Shown here: positions 1 to 7,908 of the stretch, piece after piece
How positions within the stretch are numbered: the first letter of the stretch is position 1
Layout of the letters: every line of letters begins with the position of its first letter
DNA from: Deltaproteobacteria bacterium
Lineage (GTDB): Bacteria > Desulfobacterota > DSM-4660 > Desulfatiglandales > HGW-15
Length of the DNA: 11,578 nucleotides
Reading direction: 5' to 3'
Assembly (NCBI GenBank): GCA_019308985.1
Contig: JAFDHB010000112.1
Span: 1-11,578, forward strand
Translations under genes and position numbers: made by a program
The notes under the pieces: model-generated
Database searches by the model: none
Told to the model about the DNA's origin: nothing
The model's input: only the letters and a program-made list of their open reading frames with translations

Positions 1-419
1 GCCTTGGAGCCGCCGCCGGGATTGCCCGAGACAGGCTGAGGGATGATATGCAGAACATGAAATTCCTGCGGGATCACCTTCAGAGACTGCTTTTTGATGC
101 CCTGGAAGGGATCGTTCTCAATGGCCATCCCCTTGAAAGGCTACCCAATACCCTCAACATATCCATACCAGGCATCGAAGGGGCTGCTGTCCTGGAAGGC
201 ATTCCAAGGATCTATGCTTCGACCGGGGCGGCATGCCATGACAGGGAAGTCCGGCTCTCCCACGTCCTCTCTGCTATGGGCGTCCGCCCCGAGGTCGGCA
301 TGGGGACATTGAGATTGAGCCTGGGGAGGAGCAACACGCTCGAACAGATAGAGGAAGCGGCAAACATGATTATAGATAGGGTAAAAGAGATCCGAGGATC
401 AGGACATAGTCGTCCCTAG
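1..419 (+). CDS. Cysteine desulfurase (NifS/IscS-type), C-terminal part, 5' end outside window
   Basis: The reading frame is open from the left edge (first full codon at base 3), so this is the last ~138 codons of a PLP-dependent class V aminotransferase-fold enzyme. Family members take sulfur from cysteine, leaving alanine and an enzyme persulfide used for Fe-S clusters and other thiolated products. Visible family marks are NTLNISIPGIEG, the active-site loop STGAACHDREVRLSH with the sulfur-carrying Cys encoded at 234-236, then VLSAMGV and the closing GTLRLSLGRSNT motif, followed by a helical tail. The ATG at 48 is internal, not the start, because family-like sequence continues upstream of it. 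The PLP lysine lies outside the window. The stop codon overlaps that of the convergent rarA. The exact subtype (NifS, IscS or a dedicated paralogue) cannot be decided from the C-terminus alone. Confidence 0.88.
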   Translation, partial: LGAAAGIARDRLRDDMQNMKFLRDHLQRLLFDALEGIVLNGHPLERLPNTLNISIPGIEGAAVLEGIPRIYASTGAACHDREVRLSHVLSAMGVRPEVGMGTLRLSLGRSNTLEQIEEAANMIIDRVKEIRGSGHSRP

Positions 420-1750
420 GCGGAATCCTTATTATCTTGGCCGATTCTTCCTGTCGACCTGCCCCTTTTCTCCAGCTCCAGGATCCTCCTCCTGATCTCT
501 CTTTCAAATCCCCTCCCGGTAGGCCGGTAATAGACCCTTGTCTTTACTCCTCCTGGGAGATAGTCCTGCTTCACCCATCCCCCGGGATAATTGTGTGGGT
601 ATAGATAACCCCTGGCATATCCCAGCCTTCTCATGAGCCTCGTGGGGGCGTTTCTTATGTGAAGGGGTACCGGTTCAGCCCCCGATCTTTTTATCTCCTC
701 CTTGACCGCCCTTTCAGCCAGATACAGGGCATTGCTCTTCGGCGCTGCCGCCAGGTAAGCTGCCGCCTCTGCCAGGGCCAGCTCCGCTTCCGGTGGTCCG
801 ACCTTTTGCCAGGCCTCAAAGGCGTTGAGCGCTATCTGCAAGGCCTGGGGATCCGCCAATCCTACGTCTTCAGAGGCGAAGCGAATCATTCTCCTCCCAA
901 TGAACAAGGGGTCTTCACCGGCCATGAGCATGCGATACAGCCAGTATATTGACGCCTGTACATCACTGCCTCTCAAACTCTTATGGAAGGCCGAGATGAG
1001 ATTGTAGTGCTCTTCTCCATCCTTGTCATAGGTCAGGATTTTCTTATCAATTGCCTCTGCCGCCTTCTTGAGGTCAAGGACCTTCTCACCCTCCCCTTCG
1101 CTTTCGAGATAATTGATTGCCGTCTCAAGATTATTGAGGGCTACCCGTGCATCCCCGAAGGAATCCCGTACAATGTACTCAAGGGCTTCAGACGTGATCT
1201 CGATTCCCGAGTCTCCCAGGCCCTTCTCCTTGTCATCAATGGCCCGAATCAAGATTGTCTTGACATCCTCATCCTTCAAGGGATTCAAGACCATGACCCT
1301 GGACCTGGAAAGGAGCGGTGGTATGATTTCAAAAGAAGGATTCTGGGTCGTTGCTCCTACCAGTATTATCAATCCGCTCTCCACGTGAGGCAGGAAGGCA
1401 TCCTGTTGTGCCTTGTTGAAGCGGTGAATTTCGTCAACAAAGAGGATTGTGGGAGATCCAGAGGTCTCCAGTTTCCCTTTCGCAAAATCAATTACCTCTC
1501 TGAGCTCTTTCACCCCCGATGTGACTGCGGAGAAGGTACGGAAGGGGTATTTCGTGTATTTGGCGATAAGCCTTGCTATGGTAGTCTTTCCACAACCCGG
1601 TGGGCCCCAAAGGATTACCGAGAAAATCCGGCCTGAGATCACGGCCCTGTGCAAGACAGAGCCCGGACCAAGGACGTGCTCTTGACCGACCACGTCCTCA
1701 ATTCTCTCAGGCCTCACCCTGTCTGCCAAGGGTCTTTTGCTCTTTTCCAT
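416..1750 (-). CDS. rarA: Replication-associated recombination protein A (RarA/MgsA AAA+ ATPase)
   Basis: A 444-residue AAA+ ATPase of the clamp-loader-like RarA/MgsA/WRNIP1 family, which acts at stalled replication forks. Domains in order: Walker A GPPGCGKTT (residues 49-57), Walker B ILFVDEIHRF (102-111), sensor 1 VGATTQNPSFE (131-141), an arginine-finger region LLSRSR (146-151), sensor 2 GDARVALN (199-206), then the MgsA C-terminal tetramerisation region starting near HYNLISAFHKSLRGSD (248-263) and ending in the family-typical GYLYPHNYPGGW and YYRPTGRGFE. Length is normal; about 15 residues after the last family-like helix form a polar tail. The gene lies 27 bp after the kinase-like gene on the same strand, so co-transcription is likely. 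The ATG at 1750 has only a weak ribosome site: GAGGT abuts it directly and GGGA lies further upstream. Confidence 0.95.
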   Translation of the reverse strand: MEKSKRPLADRVRPERIEDVVGQEHVLGPGSVLHRAVISGRIFSVILWGPPGCGKTTIARLIAKYTKYPFRTFSAVTSGVKELREVIDFAKGKLETSGSPTILFVDEIHRFNKAQQDAFLPHVESGLIILVGATTQNPSFEIIPPLLSRSRVMVLNPLKDEDVKTILIRAIDDKEKGLGDSGIEITSEALEYIVRDSFGDARVALNNLETAINYLESEGEGEKVLDLKKAAEAIDKKILTYDKDGEEHYNLISAFHKSLRGSDVQASIYWLYRMLMAGEDPLFIGRRMIRFASEDVGLADPQALQIALNAFEAWQKVGPPEAELALAEAAAYLAAAPKSNALYLAERAVKEEIKRSGAEPVPLHIRNAPTRLMRRLGYARGYLYPHNYPGGWVKQDYLPGGVKTRVYYRPTGRGFEREIRRRILELEKRGRSTGRIGQDNKDSA

Positions 1751-1777
1751 ACCTCATACTTGAATTTCCCGGTTGAT

Positions 1778-3409
1778 CTATCCGGGATGATGCTGCTGAA
1801 TCAATATGTCAGATACCTTTCGCACCAGCCAATCCATATCTATCGGTCTCTTTATTACGAGATCTCCCAAGGGGTAATTCTCTTCACCTTGGCGCCCCTC
1901 TTCCCTGTGCCCGTTGATCAAGAGCATTGATATGTCGTTGTCTATCTCACCAATCCTCTCAGTGAAAGTCTCCATCATGTGAGCACTGTGTCCCTGAGAA
2001 TCGATAATCACCATATCATATCGATTTTTTTTAACTTTGTTGAGGGTATCCCCGTAGCCATTAGCGGCGACCACACCAAATCCCTTGCTGACGAGCACTT
2101 CCAAGAGGAGCTCCCTGAGCATATCATCCTCTACCATTACCAATATTTTTGAACCCGCTATACGGGCCCGACGCTTCCTTTCCCCCCTATCTTGAACTTT
2201 GGGCGCCAGGGGAAGCTTCATGAGCACCGTAGTCCCCTGGCCCTCTTTGCTGGTAATCTCCAGGGCTCCATCGTGCTTCCTTGCCACGGCATAGGCCACG
2301 CTTAACCCCATACCTATTCGCCCCTCGGGCTTGAGGCTGAAGTATGGCTCAAAAACCATGTCCAGACATTCTCGGGGTATGCCGAGGCCGTTGTCTTGAA
2401 CATATGTTATGGCAAACCCCTCATTTTCTTCTGTCGTGACAAAGATGTCACCACTCTGTGGCATGGCCTCGGCGGCATTTATTATGATGTTAGCGACGGC
2501 ATCCCGGATCTGTTTCGGAGATCCCCTGACACTGGATACTGACCTGAGGTAAGTCTTGATATCGAGCTTAACCGTGCGTTCCTCTTCAATGGCCCTTACT
2601 CGGGGTTCCACCAGGCTCACGGCGTCCTTGACAAGTTCGTTCAGATCAATGAACCTCATATCATGATCCTCTATCTCGCCCTTTGCCATTGCTTGCAGGT
2701 CCTTTGCAGTCTCTTTCAACCGGCCTACTGCATCTTCCATGTCTCCTATAGGCCCTGTGAGATTTTTTTTCCCAGTGCCCAGCACGGCCTTTACATATGC
2801 CGCGCTCTCCTCTATCCCTTTCAGTCCTTGGAACAGTTGTCGGCTCAGGCCCGATGCCATCCTTGTCAGTGCCCCCATTTTCTCCGACATGATCAATTCC
2901 CTTTCCCTCTTCCTCCTTTCATCGATCCGGTCCAGTCTCTTGAGGAACGCAACCCTTCCATTAAACCTGATCCTTTTGACCTCCACTTCACACCAAAGGA
3001 CCTTCCCCGTTCTTGAAAGGATCTCGGCCTGGTAAAGCTCGGGGGCCCATTTCCCGGCGATACGCCTCTTGTGATATTTTCGTATCTGATCTCTCACTCT
3101 TGGATGAAACAGTTCTAAAAAGCTTCGACCTATAATTTCATCCCTTGCATATCCCGTTTCCTGGATTACCCGCCTGTTCAGGTCGATGATCCTTTCACCC
3201 TGAACCAGCAACATGCCGGCCGGAAATTCCTCAAGTAAGGCCTTCCTGTTTTTCAGTTCCTTCTCAAGCCCCTGATTGTACCGCCTCAGAGAGCCCAGGT
3301 CCTTTTTCAAGGCCTTCTGTTCGTTCCTTAGTTTCTCCAGTCTATCCAGTAAACTCCTTTGATCCTTAGGAATCATCTTGCCCAAAAATCCCTTCCTAGC
3401 CTGAGACAA
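1778..3409 (-). CDS. Cytosolic PAS / histidine-kinase-like / receiver hybrid protein with degenerate phosphoacceptor
   Basis: A 543-residue soluble signalling protein with no membrane segment. Domains: a charged coiled coil (about 15-60), a PAS domain (about 58-165), a HisKA-like helix (about 174-245), a HATPase_c domain and a C-terminal receiver (about 421-540). The ATPase part looks intact: N box with N307 and N311, G1 box DNGLGIP (339-345), F box FEPYF (353-357), G2 box GRIGMGLS (363-370). In the HisKA helix, SEKMGALTRMASGLSRQLFQGL aligns with the usual ...ALGEMAAGVAHEINNPL, so the phosphorylated His is Arg190 (CGA at 2842-2840) and the next Glu is Gln191. The receiver keeps D470 and K520 but has Val-Glu where the acidic pair is expected, and Asn for the switch Thr/Ser. 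Start: TTG at 3409 is the first start after an in-frame TAG, with AGGG about 10 nt upstream; ATG at codon 12 (3376) is the alternative. rarA follows in the same direction. Confidence 0.85.
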   Translation of the reverse strand: MSQARKGFLGKMIPKDQRSLLDRLEKLRNEQKALKKDLGSLRRYNQGLEKELKNRKALLEEFPAGMLLVQGERIIDLNRRVIQETGYARDEIIGRSFLELFHPRVRDQIRKYHKRRIAGKWAPELYQAEILSRTGKVLWCEVEVKRIRFNGRVAFLKRLDRIDERRKRERELIMSEKMGALTRMASGLSRQLFQGLKGIEESAAYVKAVLGTGKKNLTGPIGDMEDAVGRLKETAKDLQAMAKGEIEDHDMRFIDLNELVKDAVSLVEPRVRAIEEERTVKLDIKTYLRSVSSVRGSPKQIRDAVANIIINAAEAMPQSGDIFVTTEENEGFAITYVQDNGLGIPRECLDMVFEPYFSLKPEGRIGMGLSVAYAVARKHDGALEITSKEGQGTTVLMKLPLAPKVQDRGERKRRARIAGSKILVMVEDDMLRELLLEVLVSKGFGVVAANGYGDTLNKVKKNRYDMVIIDSQGHSAHMMETFTERIGEIDNDISMLLINGHREEGRQGEENYPLGDLVIKRPIDMDWLVRKVSDILIQQHHPG

Positions 3410-3506
3410 CTGATGAAAACCCTATTCCATCCTGAAAAATCTATTCCTCCCCCCATAGCGGGATCTGCGATGGAGCAGGATACTTATTCTGACTCCTGGA
3501 TTTTTC

Positions 3507-3522
3507 GCCGGGATATCTCGGC
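3507..3522. repeat. Imperfect 16-bp palindrome, possible operator
   Basis: GCCGGGATATCTCGGC pairs with its own reverse complement at 7 of 8 positions; the one exception is a G opposite T. It sits between the two divergent transcription units, about 100 bp from the kinase-like start and 60 bp upstream of the dnaE -35 box. A regulator-binding role is inferred from position and symmetry only. Confidence 0.3.
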
Positions 3523-3584
3523 ATAGCCTTAGGCCTGTGACACGGCCCTCAAGATCAGGTTTGCAAATGAGCAACAAAACAGGC

Positions 3585-3613
3585 TTGATGAAGTTTATGT
3601 TTTACCCTATCAT
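3585..3613 (+). promoter_or_regulatory. Putative sigma70 promoter of dnaE
   Basis: TTGATG at 3585-3590, a 17-bp spacer, then TATCAT at 3608-3613. The -35 box matches 4 of 6 and the -10 box 5 of 6 consensus positions. Transcription would begin near 3620, only about 15 nt before the dnaE ATG, which gives a very short leader with no visible Shine-Dalgarno sequence. Confidence 0.55.
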
Positions 3614-3634
3614 ACTCTTCACAGATTCTACAAC

Positions 3635-6600
3635 ATGGAAATTTTTTCTCAAGAGGAAGAGGACTTGGCCACTGATTCTCCTTTTGTACATTTGCATGTC
3701 CATACCGAGTTCAGTCTACTGGACGGTGCAATAAAGATACCTCAGTTACTGGGCAAGGCAAGACAACTGGGCATGGACACCGTCGCAATCACCGACCACG
3801 GGAATATTTTTGGTGCGGTTCAGTTCTTTCACCGGGCCCGCGCTGCAGACATACACCCGGTGATCGGCTGCGAAGTCTATGTCGCCCCTGGCAATCGTAA
3901 GGATCGTTCTTCCGCCCCTGACGGGACTCCCAACGCCTATCACCTGATCCTGCTCGTTATGGATCACGAGGGATACAGGAACCTCAGCCGTCTAGTGACC
4001 CTTGGACATCTAGAGGGTTTCTATTACCACCCCCGCATTGACATGGAATTGCTCAGGGAACTCAATAGGGGTCTCATCGCCCTTTCCGCGTGCCTGAAGG
4101 GAGAGATACCCTATCTGATCAACAGGGGAAGACTGGACGAGGCAAGGGAAGTTGTCAGGCAGATGGCCTCCATCTTTGACGGAGAGAGATTTTACCTCGA
4201 GGTGCAGGCCAACAACCTACCGGAACAGATCCAAGTCAACAGAGCGCTGAAGGAAATAGCTTCAGAACTGTCCATTCCCCTTGTTGCCACAAATGATTGC
4301 CACTACCTGGAAAAGGGTGATTCAGAGGCCCACGATGCCCTTCTTTGCATACAAACCGGTAAGACCATTGACGATCCCAAGCGCATGAGATTTTCCACCG
4401 ACGAATTCTATTTCAAGTCCCGCCATGAAATGGGGAAGGCCCTCCCAGACTACCTAGAAGCCCTCGATAATACGGTAGATATTGCTCGACGCTGCCAATA
4501 TGACATGGAGTTTGGAAACTATAAGTACCCCGTCTTTCACGTGCCTGAAGGTGCCAGCCTGGAAGAGATGCTGGATGAGGCGGCCCACAGAGGGCTGCAA
4601 AAAAGACTGGACCAAAAAAAGTTGAAAGAGGGTGACCTTTCCGAGGAGCTTGAGAATGAGTACCGGGAAAGGCTACGATTTGAGTTGGATACGATAAAGA
4701 AAATGGGTTTTTCCGGTTATTTTTTGATCGTTGCGGACTTCATCGAGTATGCGCGGCGCTCTAATATTCCTGTGGGTCCCGGCCGGGGTTCGGCAGCCGG
4801 TTCCCTTGTCGCCTATTCCCTGAACATCACCAATATCGACCCCATAAGGTACGGCCTTCTGTTCGAACGGTTCTTGAACCCCCAGAGAATAAGCATGCCT
4901 GATATAGATATAGATTTCTGCATGAACGGCAGGGACGAGGTGATCCGTTACGTGGCGGAAAAATACGGCAGAGAAAATGTGGGGCAGATCATCACCTTCG
5001 GGACCATGAAGGCAAGGGGGGTAATCAGGGATGTGGGCCGCGTGCTGAACATCCCTTACGCAGAAGTGGATAGGATAGCCAAGTTGGTGCCTGAGGGTCC
5101 TAATGTAAGTCTTGACAGGGCAATTGAGGACGAACCAGAGCTGAGGAGAATGGAACAGGGTGACCCCCATGTCAGGAAACTCTTAAGCATTGCCAGGGCA
5201 CTGGAAGGTCTCGCAAGACACGCCTCCATCCATGCCTCGGGGGTAGTTATCTCTGATAAACCCCTCGTGGAGTATCTGCCCCTCTTCAAGGGGGCCAACG
5301 AAGAGGTTATGACCCAGTTCACTATGGACCAGATCGAAAGACTGGGTTTGATCAAATTCGATTTCCTTGGCCTGAAGACCTTGACCGTTATTAAGCACGC
5401 CTTGACCCTTATTCAAAAAACCACGGGAAAGAAGATCGACATTGATAATATTCCCTTGGATGATGAGGACACCTTTCGACTATGTGCCGAGGGAAGGACC
5501 ACAGGAGTATTCCAACTGGAAAGCTCTGGGATGAAGGACCTGCTGAGAAGGCTCAAGCCCGAGGTCTTTGAAGACCTGATTGCCTTGGTTGCCCTTTACA
5601 GGCCGGGGCCCCTTGGCAGCAACATGGTAGATGAGTTTATCGCGGGCAAGCACGGAAAGGCAAAAATCAAATACATGCTCCCTCAGCTGGAGCCCATACT
5701 GAAGGAGACCTATGGAGTAATTCTATACCAAGAACAGGTCATGAAGATAGCCCAACTCCTTGCAAACTATTCCCTGGCCGAAGCTGACGAGCTCAGAAAG
5801 GCCATCGGAAAAAAGAAACCCGAAGTAATGGAGAACCACAGGGAGCGTTTTTGCAAGGGGGCCGCGGACAACGGCATCGATAGAAACAAGGCCGAGCAAC
5901 TTTTCACGCTCATGGAGAAATTTGGGGGATATGGCTTCAATAAATCCCACTCCGCCGCCTACGCATTGATCGCTTATCAAACCGCCTATTTAAAGGCTCA
6001 CTTCCCTGTCCAATTCATGGCAGCCCTTCTCACCCAGGACATGGGCAACCAGGACAAGACTATCAAGAACATCGCCGAGTGCAGGGAAATGGGGATCAAG
6101 ATACTGCCCCCGGACATCAATGAAAGCCAGCCTGATTTTGCCGTAGTAAAGGATGGGATTCGATTCGGTCTTGCAGCAGTCAAGAATGTGGGCGTAAAAG
6201 CGGTTGAAGCCATGATCGAGGAGAGAAACAGGGGCGGCCCCTTCAAAGATCTCATGGACTTTTGCCGGAGAGTGGACAGCTCTAAGGTAAATCGGAGGGC
6301 ATTGGAGGGCTTTATCCAATGCGGCGCATTTGACTTTACCGGCATACAGAGGTCCAGGCTCTTCGCATCCCTCGACGAGGTAATTAAGATCTGCGGCGGG
6401 AACCGGGATCCAAACCAGTTGAACATGTTTGCAGGCCTTCAAGTCAATGACTCCAGGGCCTATGGTCTTGTGGAGACGACTGAGTTGGAGGAATGGGATG
6501 AAAGGGAGAAACTCAGGAGGGAAAAGGAGGCCCTGGGATTCTATATCACCGGCCACCCTTTGGACAGATACAGGGATGATCTGAGACGTTTTACCACTTG

Positions 6601-7192
6601 CAGCATAATAGATTTGCCGAATCTTAAGGACAAGTCCACCGTCACCTTGACCGGGATTGTGGAAAATGTCAAGGTGAAGAGGACAAAGAGGGGAGACAAG
6701 ATGGCGACCCTCACGCTCGAGGATCCCACAGGTTCAACAGAAGCAATCCTATTCCCGGATCTTTTCAGTAGGTATTCCTTTCTCTTGAAATCCGATGACC
6801 CACTCTTGATAAGGGGGACCGTCGAGATTGACGACAACCGGGCAAAAGTCTTAGCCCAGGATGTTTCAAGGCTGGAAGACGAGAGACAGAATTCCATATG
6901 GGCGATTGAGCTTGCCCTCCCAAGGGAGGCTGCCACCAGGAGAAACCTTGAACAACTACGGGACACCCTCATGAGGTTTCCGGGTGATTGCTTCGTAAAA
7001 CTCAGGGTAGAGGCAGATGATGGCAAATGTTACATTATCGCCGCGCACAACAACCTCAGGGTCTTTCCTTGCAACGAATTGCTGGATGAGCTGGAAACAA
7101 TCAGTGGAAATAAGGTGATTTGCAGATATGGAGAAAAAACTAGGCACAATCGCGAGCATAAGAACCACCAGTTTTTCGGCCGATCTCGATGA
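3635..7192 (+). CDS. dnaE: DNA polymerase III subunit alpha (DnaE1 type) with intact PHP domain
   Basis: An 1185-residue replicative DNA polymerase of the C family. The N-terminal PHP domain (about 17-290) begins HLHVHTEFSLLDG and keeps all nine likely metal ligands: H21, H23, D30, H55, E80, H103, C153, D221 and H223. The palm has GPGRGSAAGS (381-390) and MPDIDIDF with catalytic D423 and D425; the third aspartate is D576 in KFDFLGL. The finger/helix region has YRPGPLGSNM, GVILYQEQVM and GGYGFNKSHSAAYA. QLNMF (928-932) is the internal clamp-binding motif, and an OB fold follows at about 1003-1080. The final ~20 residues are basic, unlike the preceding family-like end, and are read across the start of the NUDIX gene. 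The ATG at 3635 sits 14 residues before the first conserved PHP residue; no clear ribosome site precedes it. No 3'-5' DnaQ-like exonuclease insertion is present, so this is not PolC. Confidence 0.97.
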   Translation: MEIFSQEEEDLATDSPFVHLHVHTEFSLLDGAIKIPQLLGKARQLGMDTVAITDHGNIFGAVQFFHRARAADIHPVIGCEVYVAPGNRKDRSSAPDGTPNAYHLILLVMDHEGYRNLSRLVTLGHLEGFYYHPRIDMELLRELNRGLIALSACLKGEIPYLINRGRLDEAREVVRQMASIFDGERFYLEVQANNLPEQIQVNRALKEIASELSIPLVATNDCHYLEKGDSEAHDALLCIQTGKTIDDPKRMRFSTDEFYFKSRHEMGKALPDYLEALDNTVDIARRCQYDMEFGNYKYPVFHVPEGASLEEMLDEAAHRGLQKRLDQKKLKEGDLSEELENEYRERLRFELDTIKKMGFSGYFLIVADFIEYARRSNIPVGPGRGSAAGSLVAYSLNITNIDPIRYGLLFERFLNPQRISMPDIDIDFCMNGRDEVIRYVAEKYGRENVGQIITFGTMKARGVIRDVGRVLNIPYAEVDRIAKLVPEGPNVSLDRAIEDEPELRRMEQGDPHVRKLLSIARALEGLARHASIHASGVVISDKPLVEYLPLFKGANEEVMTQFTMDQIERLGLIKFDFLGLKTLTVIKHALTLIQKTTGKKIDIDNIPLDDEDTFRLCAEGRTTGVFQLESSGMKDLLRRLKPEVFEDLIALVALYRPGPLGSNMVDEFIAGKHGKAKIKYMLPQLEPILKETYGVILYQEQVMKIAQLLANYSLAEADELRKAIGKKKPEVMENHRERFCKGAADNGIDRNKAEQLFTLMEKFGGYGFNKSHSAAYALIAYQTAYLKAHFPVQFMAALLTQDMGNQDKTIKNIAECREMGIKILPPDINESQPDFAVVKDGIRFGLAAVKNVGVKAVEAMIEERNRGGPFKDLMDFCRRVDSSKVNRRALEGFIQCGAFDFTGIQRSRLFASLDEVIKICGGNRDPNQLNMFAGLQVNDSRAYGLVETTELEEWDEREKLRREKEALGFYITGHPLDRYRDDLRRFTTCSIIDLPNLKDKSTVTLTGIVENVKVKRTKRGDKMATLTLEDPTGSTEAILFPDLFSRYSFLLKSDDPLLIRGTVEIDDNRAKVLAQDVSRLEDERQNSIWAIELALPREAATRRNLEQLRDTLMRFPGDCFVKLRVEADDGKCYIIAAHNNLRVFPCNELLDELETISGNKVICRYGEKTRHNREHKNHQFFGRSR

Positions 7193-7661
7193 AGTCATAC
7201 TCAAAAACGGAAACATAGGGAAAAGAATCCGCATAAACCATCCTGAGGCGTCGGCCATAATCCCCTTTGTAACCGAAACTGATATTCTGTTGGTCAGGCA
7301 ATTCAGGTACGCGCTCGGCAGAGAGACCCTGGAAATACCAGCCGGTAAAGTGAACCATGGCGAGCGACCAGATGAATGCGCGCGAAGGGAACTCTTGGAG
7401 GAAACAGGCCACAGGGCAGGCCGCTTGGACTTTGTCTACACCTATGCCCCTGCTCTGGCCTATTCAGACGAATTGATTCACATCTATACAGCGAGGGATC
7501 TAGTCAAGGAAAGGGACGGGATAGACGAAAGGGAGATCATCGCCCTGGAGAGGATTTCCCTCTACAATCTGGAAAGCTTGATCAGAAAAGGGCTTGTTCA
7601 GGATAGTAAAACGCTCCTTGCCTTGCTCATGATGAATTTTTTTGGCAAAGGCTCTCCATAG
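7128..7661 (+). CDS. NUDIX hydrolase, ADP-ribose pyrophosphatase-like
   Basis: A 177-residue NUDIX protein of the NudF/ADP-ribose pyrophosphatase type, which cleaves ADP-ribose to AMP and ribose 5-phosphate. The N-terminal strand DEVILKNGNIGKRIRINHP (21-39) is typical of this subfamily, followed by IIPFV and LLVRQFRYALGRETLEIPAGK. The NUDIX box spans residues 73-95: G73, E79, R87-E88, E91-E92 and G94 match GX5EX7REUXEEXGU; the last position is His95 instead of an aliphatic residue. The start at 7128 is needed for the conserved N-terminal strand and has AGGTG about 10 nt upstream, so the gene overlaps the end of dnaE by 65 nt and is probably translated from the same message. The exact substrate (ADP-ribose, another nucleotide sugar) is inferred from the family. 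Confidence 0.9.
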   Translation: MEKKLGTIASIRTTSFSADLDEVILKNGNIGKRIRINHPEASAIIPFVTETDILLVRQFRYALGRETLEIPAGKVNHGERPDECARRELLEETGHRAGRLDFVYTYAPALAYSDELIHIYTARDLVKERDGIDEREIIALERISLYNLESLIRKGLVQDSKTLLALLMMNFFGKGSP

Positions 7662-7678
7662 GCGGCTCCTAACATGCC

Positions 7679-7861
7679 CTATTCCCCGTCTTCACCCAGC
7701 ACTTTCTTGAGGTTCTTGATAATGGTCACGGACACGGGTCCCGAGCGTGCGTAAAGCTTCAAAAGATCATGAGAGACCTTGATCTCTTCTTCCACCTTGT
7801 CCCAACCGATTCCCTTTTCCTCTACCTTTTTCATGAGTTCTATGAGCTCTTCTGATTCCAT
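7679..7861 (-). CDS. Small conserved-looking protein, 60 residues, function unknown
   Basis: I do not recognise this family. It is a short, soluble, helix-rich protein: an acidic/lysine-rich first helix (MESEELIELMKKVEEKG), then GWDKVEEEIKVS, then LLKLYARSGPVSVTIIKNLKKVL, a layout that could form a compact helix-turn-helix bundle. Support for a real gene: ATG at 7861 preceded by GGGATGAAGC (GGGA 7-8 nt upstream), charged and strongly biased composition, and placement 47 bp after the rhodanese-fold gene in the same direction. It converges on the NUDIX gene with 17 bp between the two stop codons. DNA binding is only a structural guess. Confidence 0.65.
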   Translation of the reverse strand: MESEELIELMKKVEEKGIGWDKVEEEIKVSHDLLKLYARSGPVSVTIIKNLKKVLGEDGE

Positions 7862-7908
7862 GCTTCATCCCCTTGTGAACCAAGCCTGGTGGCGAGAAGG
7901 CAACTGCC

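Larger units (their letters stand above)
3410..3634. other. Divergent intergenic region between the kinase-like gene and dnaE
   Basis: These 225 bp separate two divergent genes. The segment holds a sigma70-like promoter for dnaE near its right end and an imperfect 16-bp palindrome at 3507-3522 (7 of 8 pairs match). No convincing promoter was recognised for the minus-strand kinase/rarA unit. Reading frames here look accidental and overlap the dnaE start in another frame. Confidence 0.6.

Noticed and set aside
983..1636. A 217-codon open frame on the plus strand
   Set aside because: It lies fully antisense to the strongly supported rarA coding region, has no ribosome site and shows no family-like motifs.
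5990..6556. A 188-codon open frame on the minus strand within dnaE
   Set aside because: Antisense shadow of conserved DnaE sequence, including the finger region and the QLNMF clamp motif.
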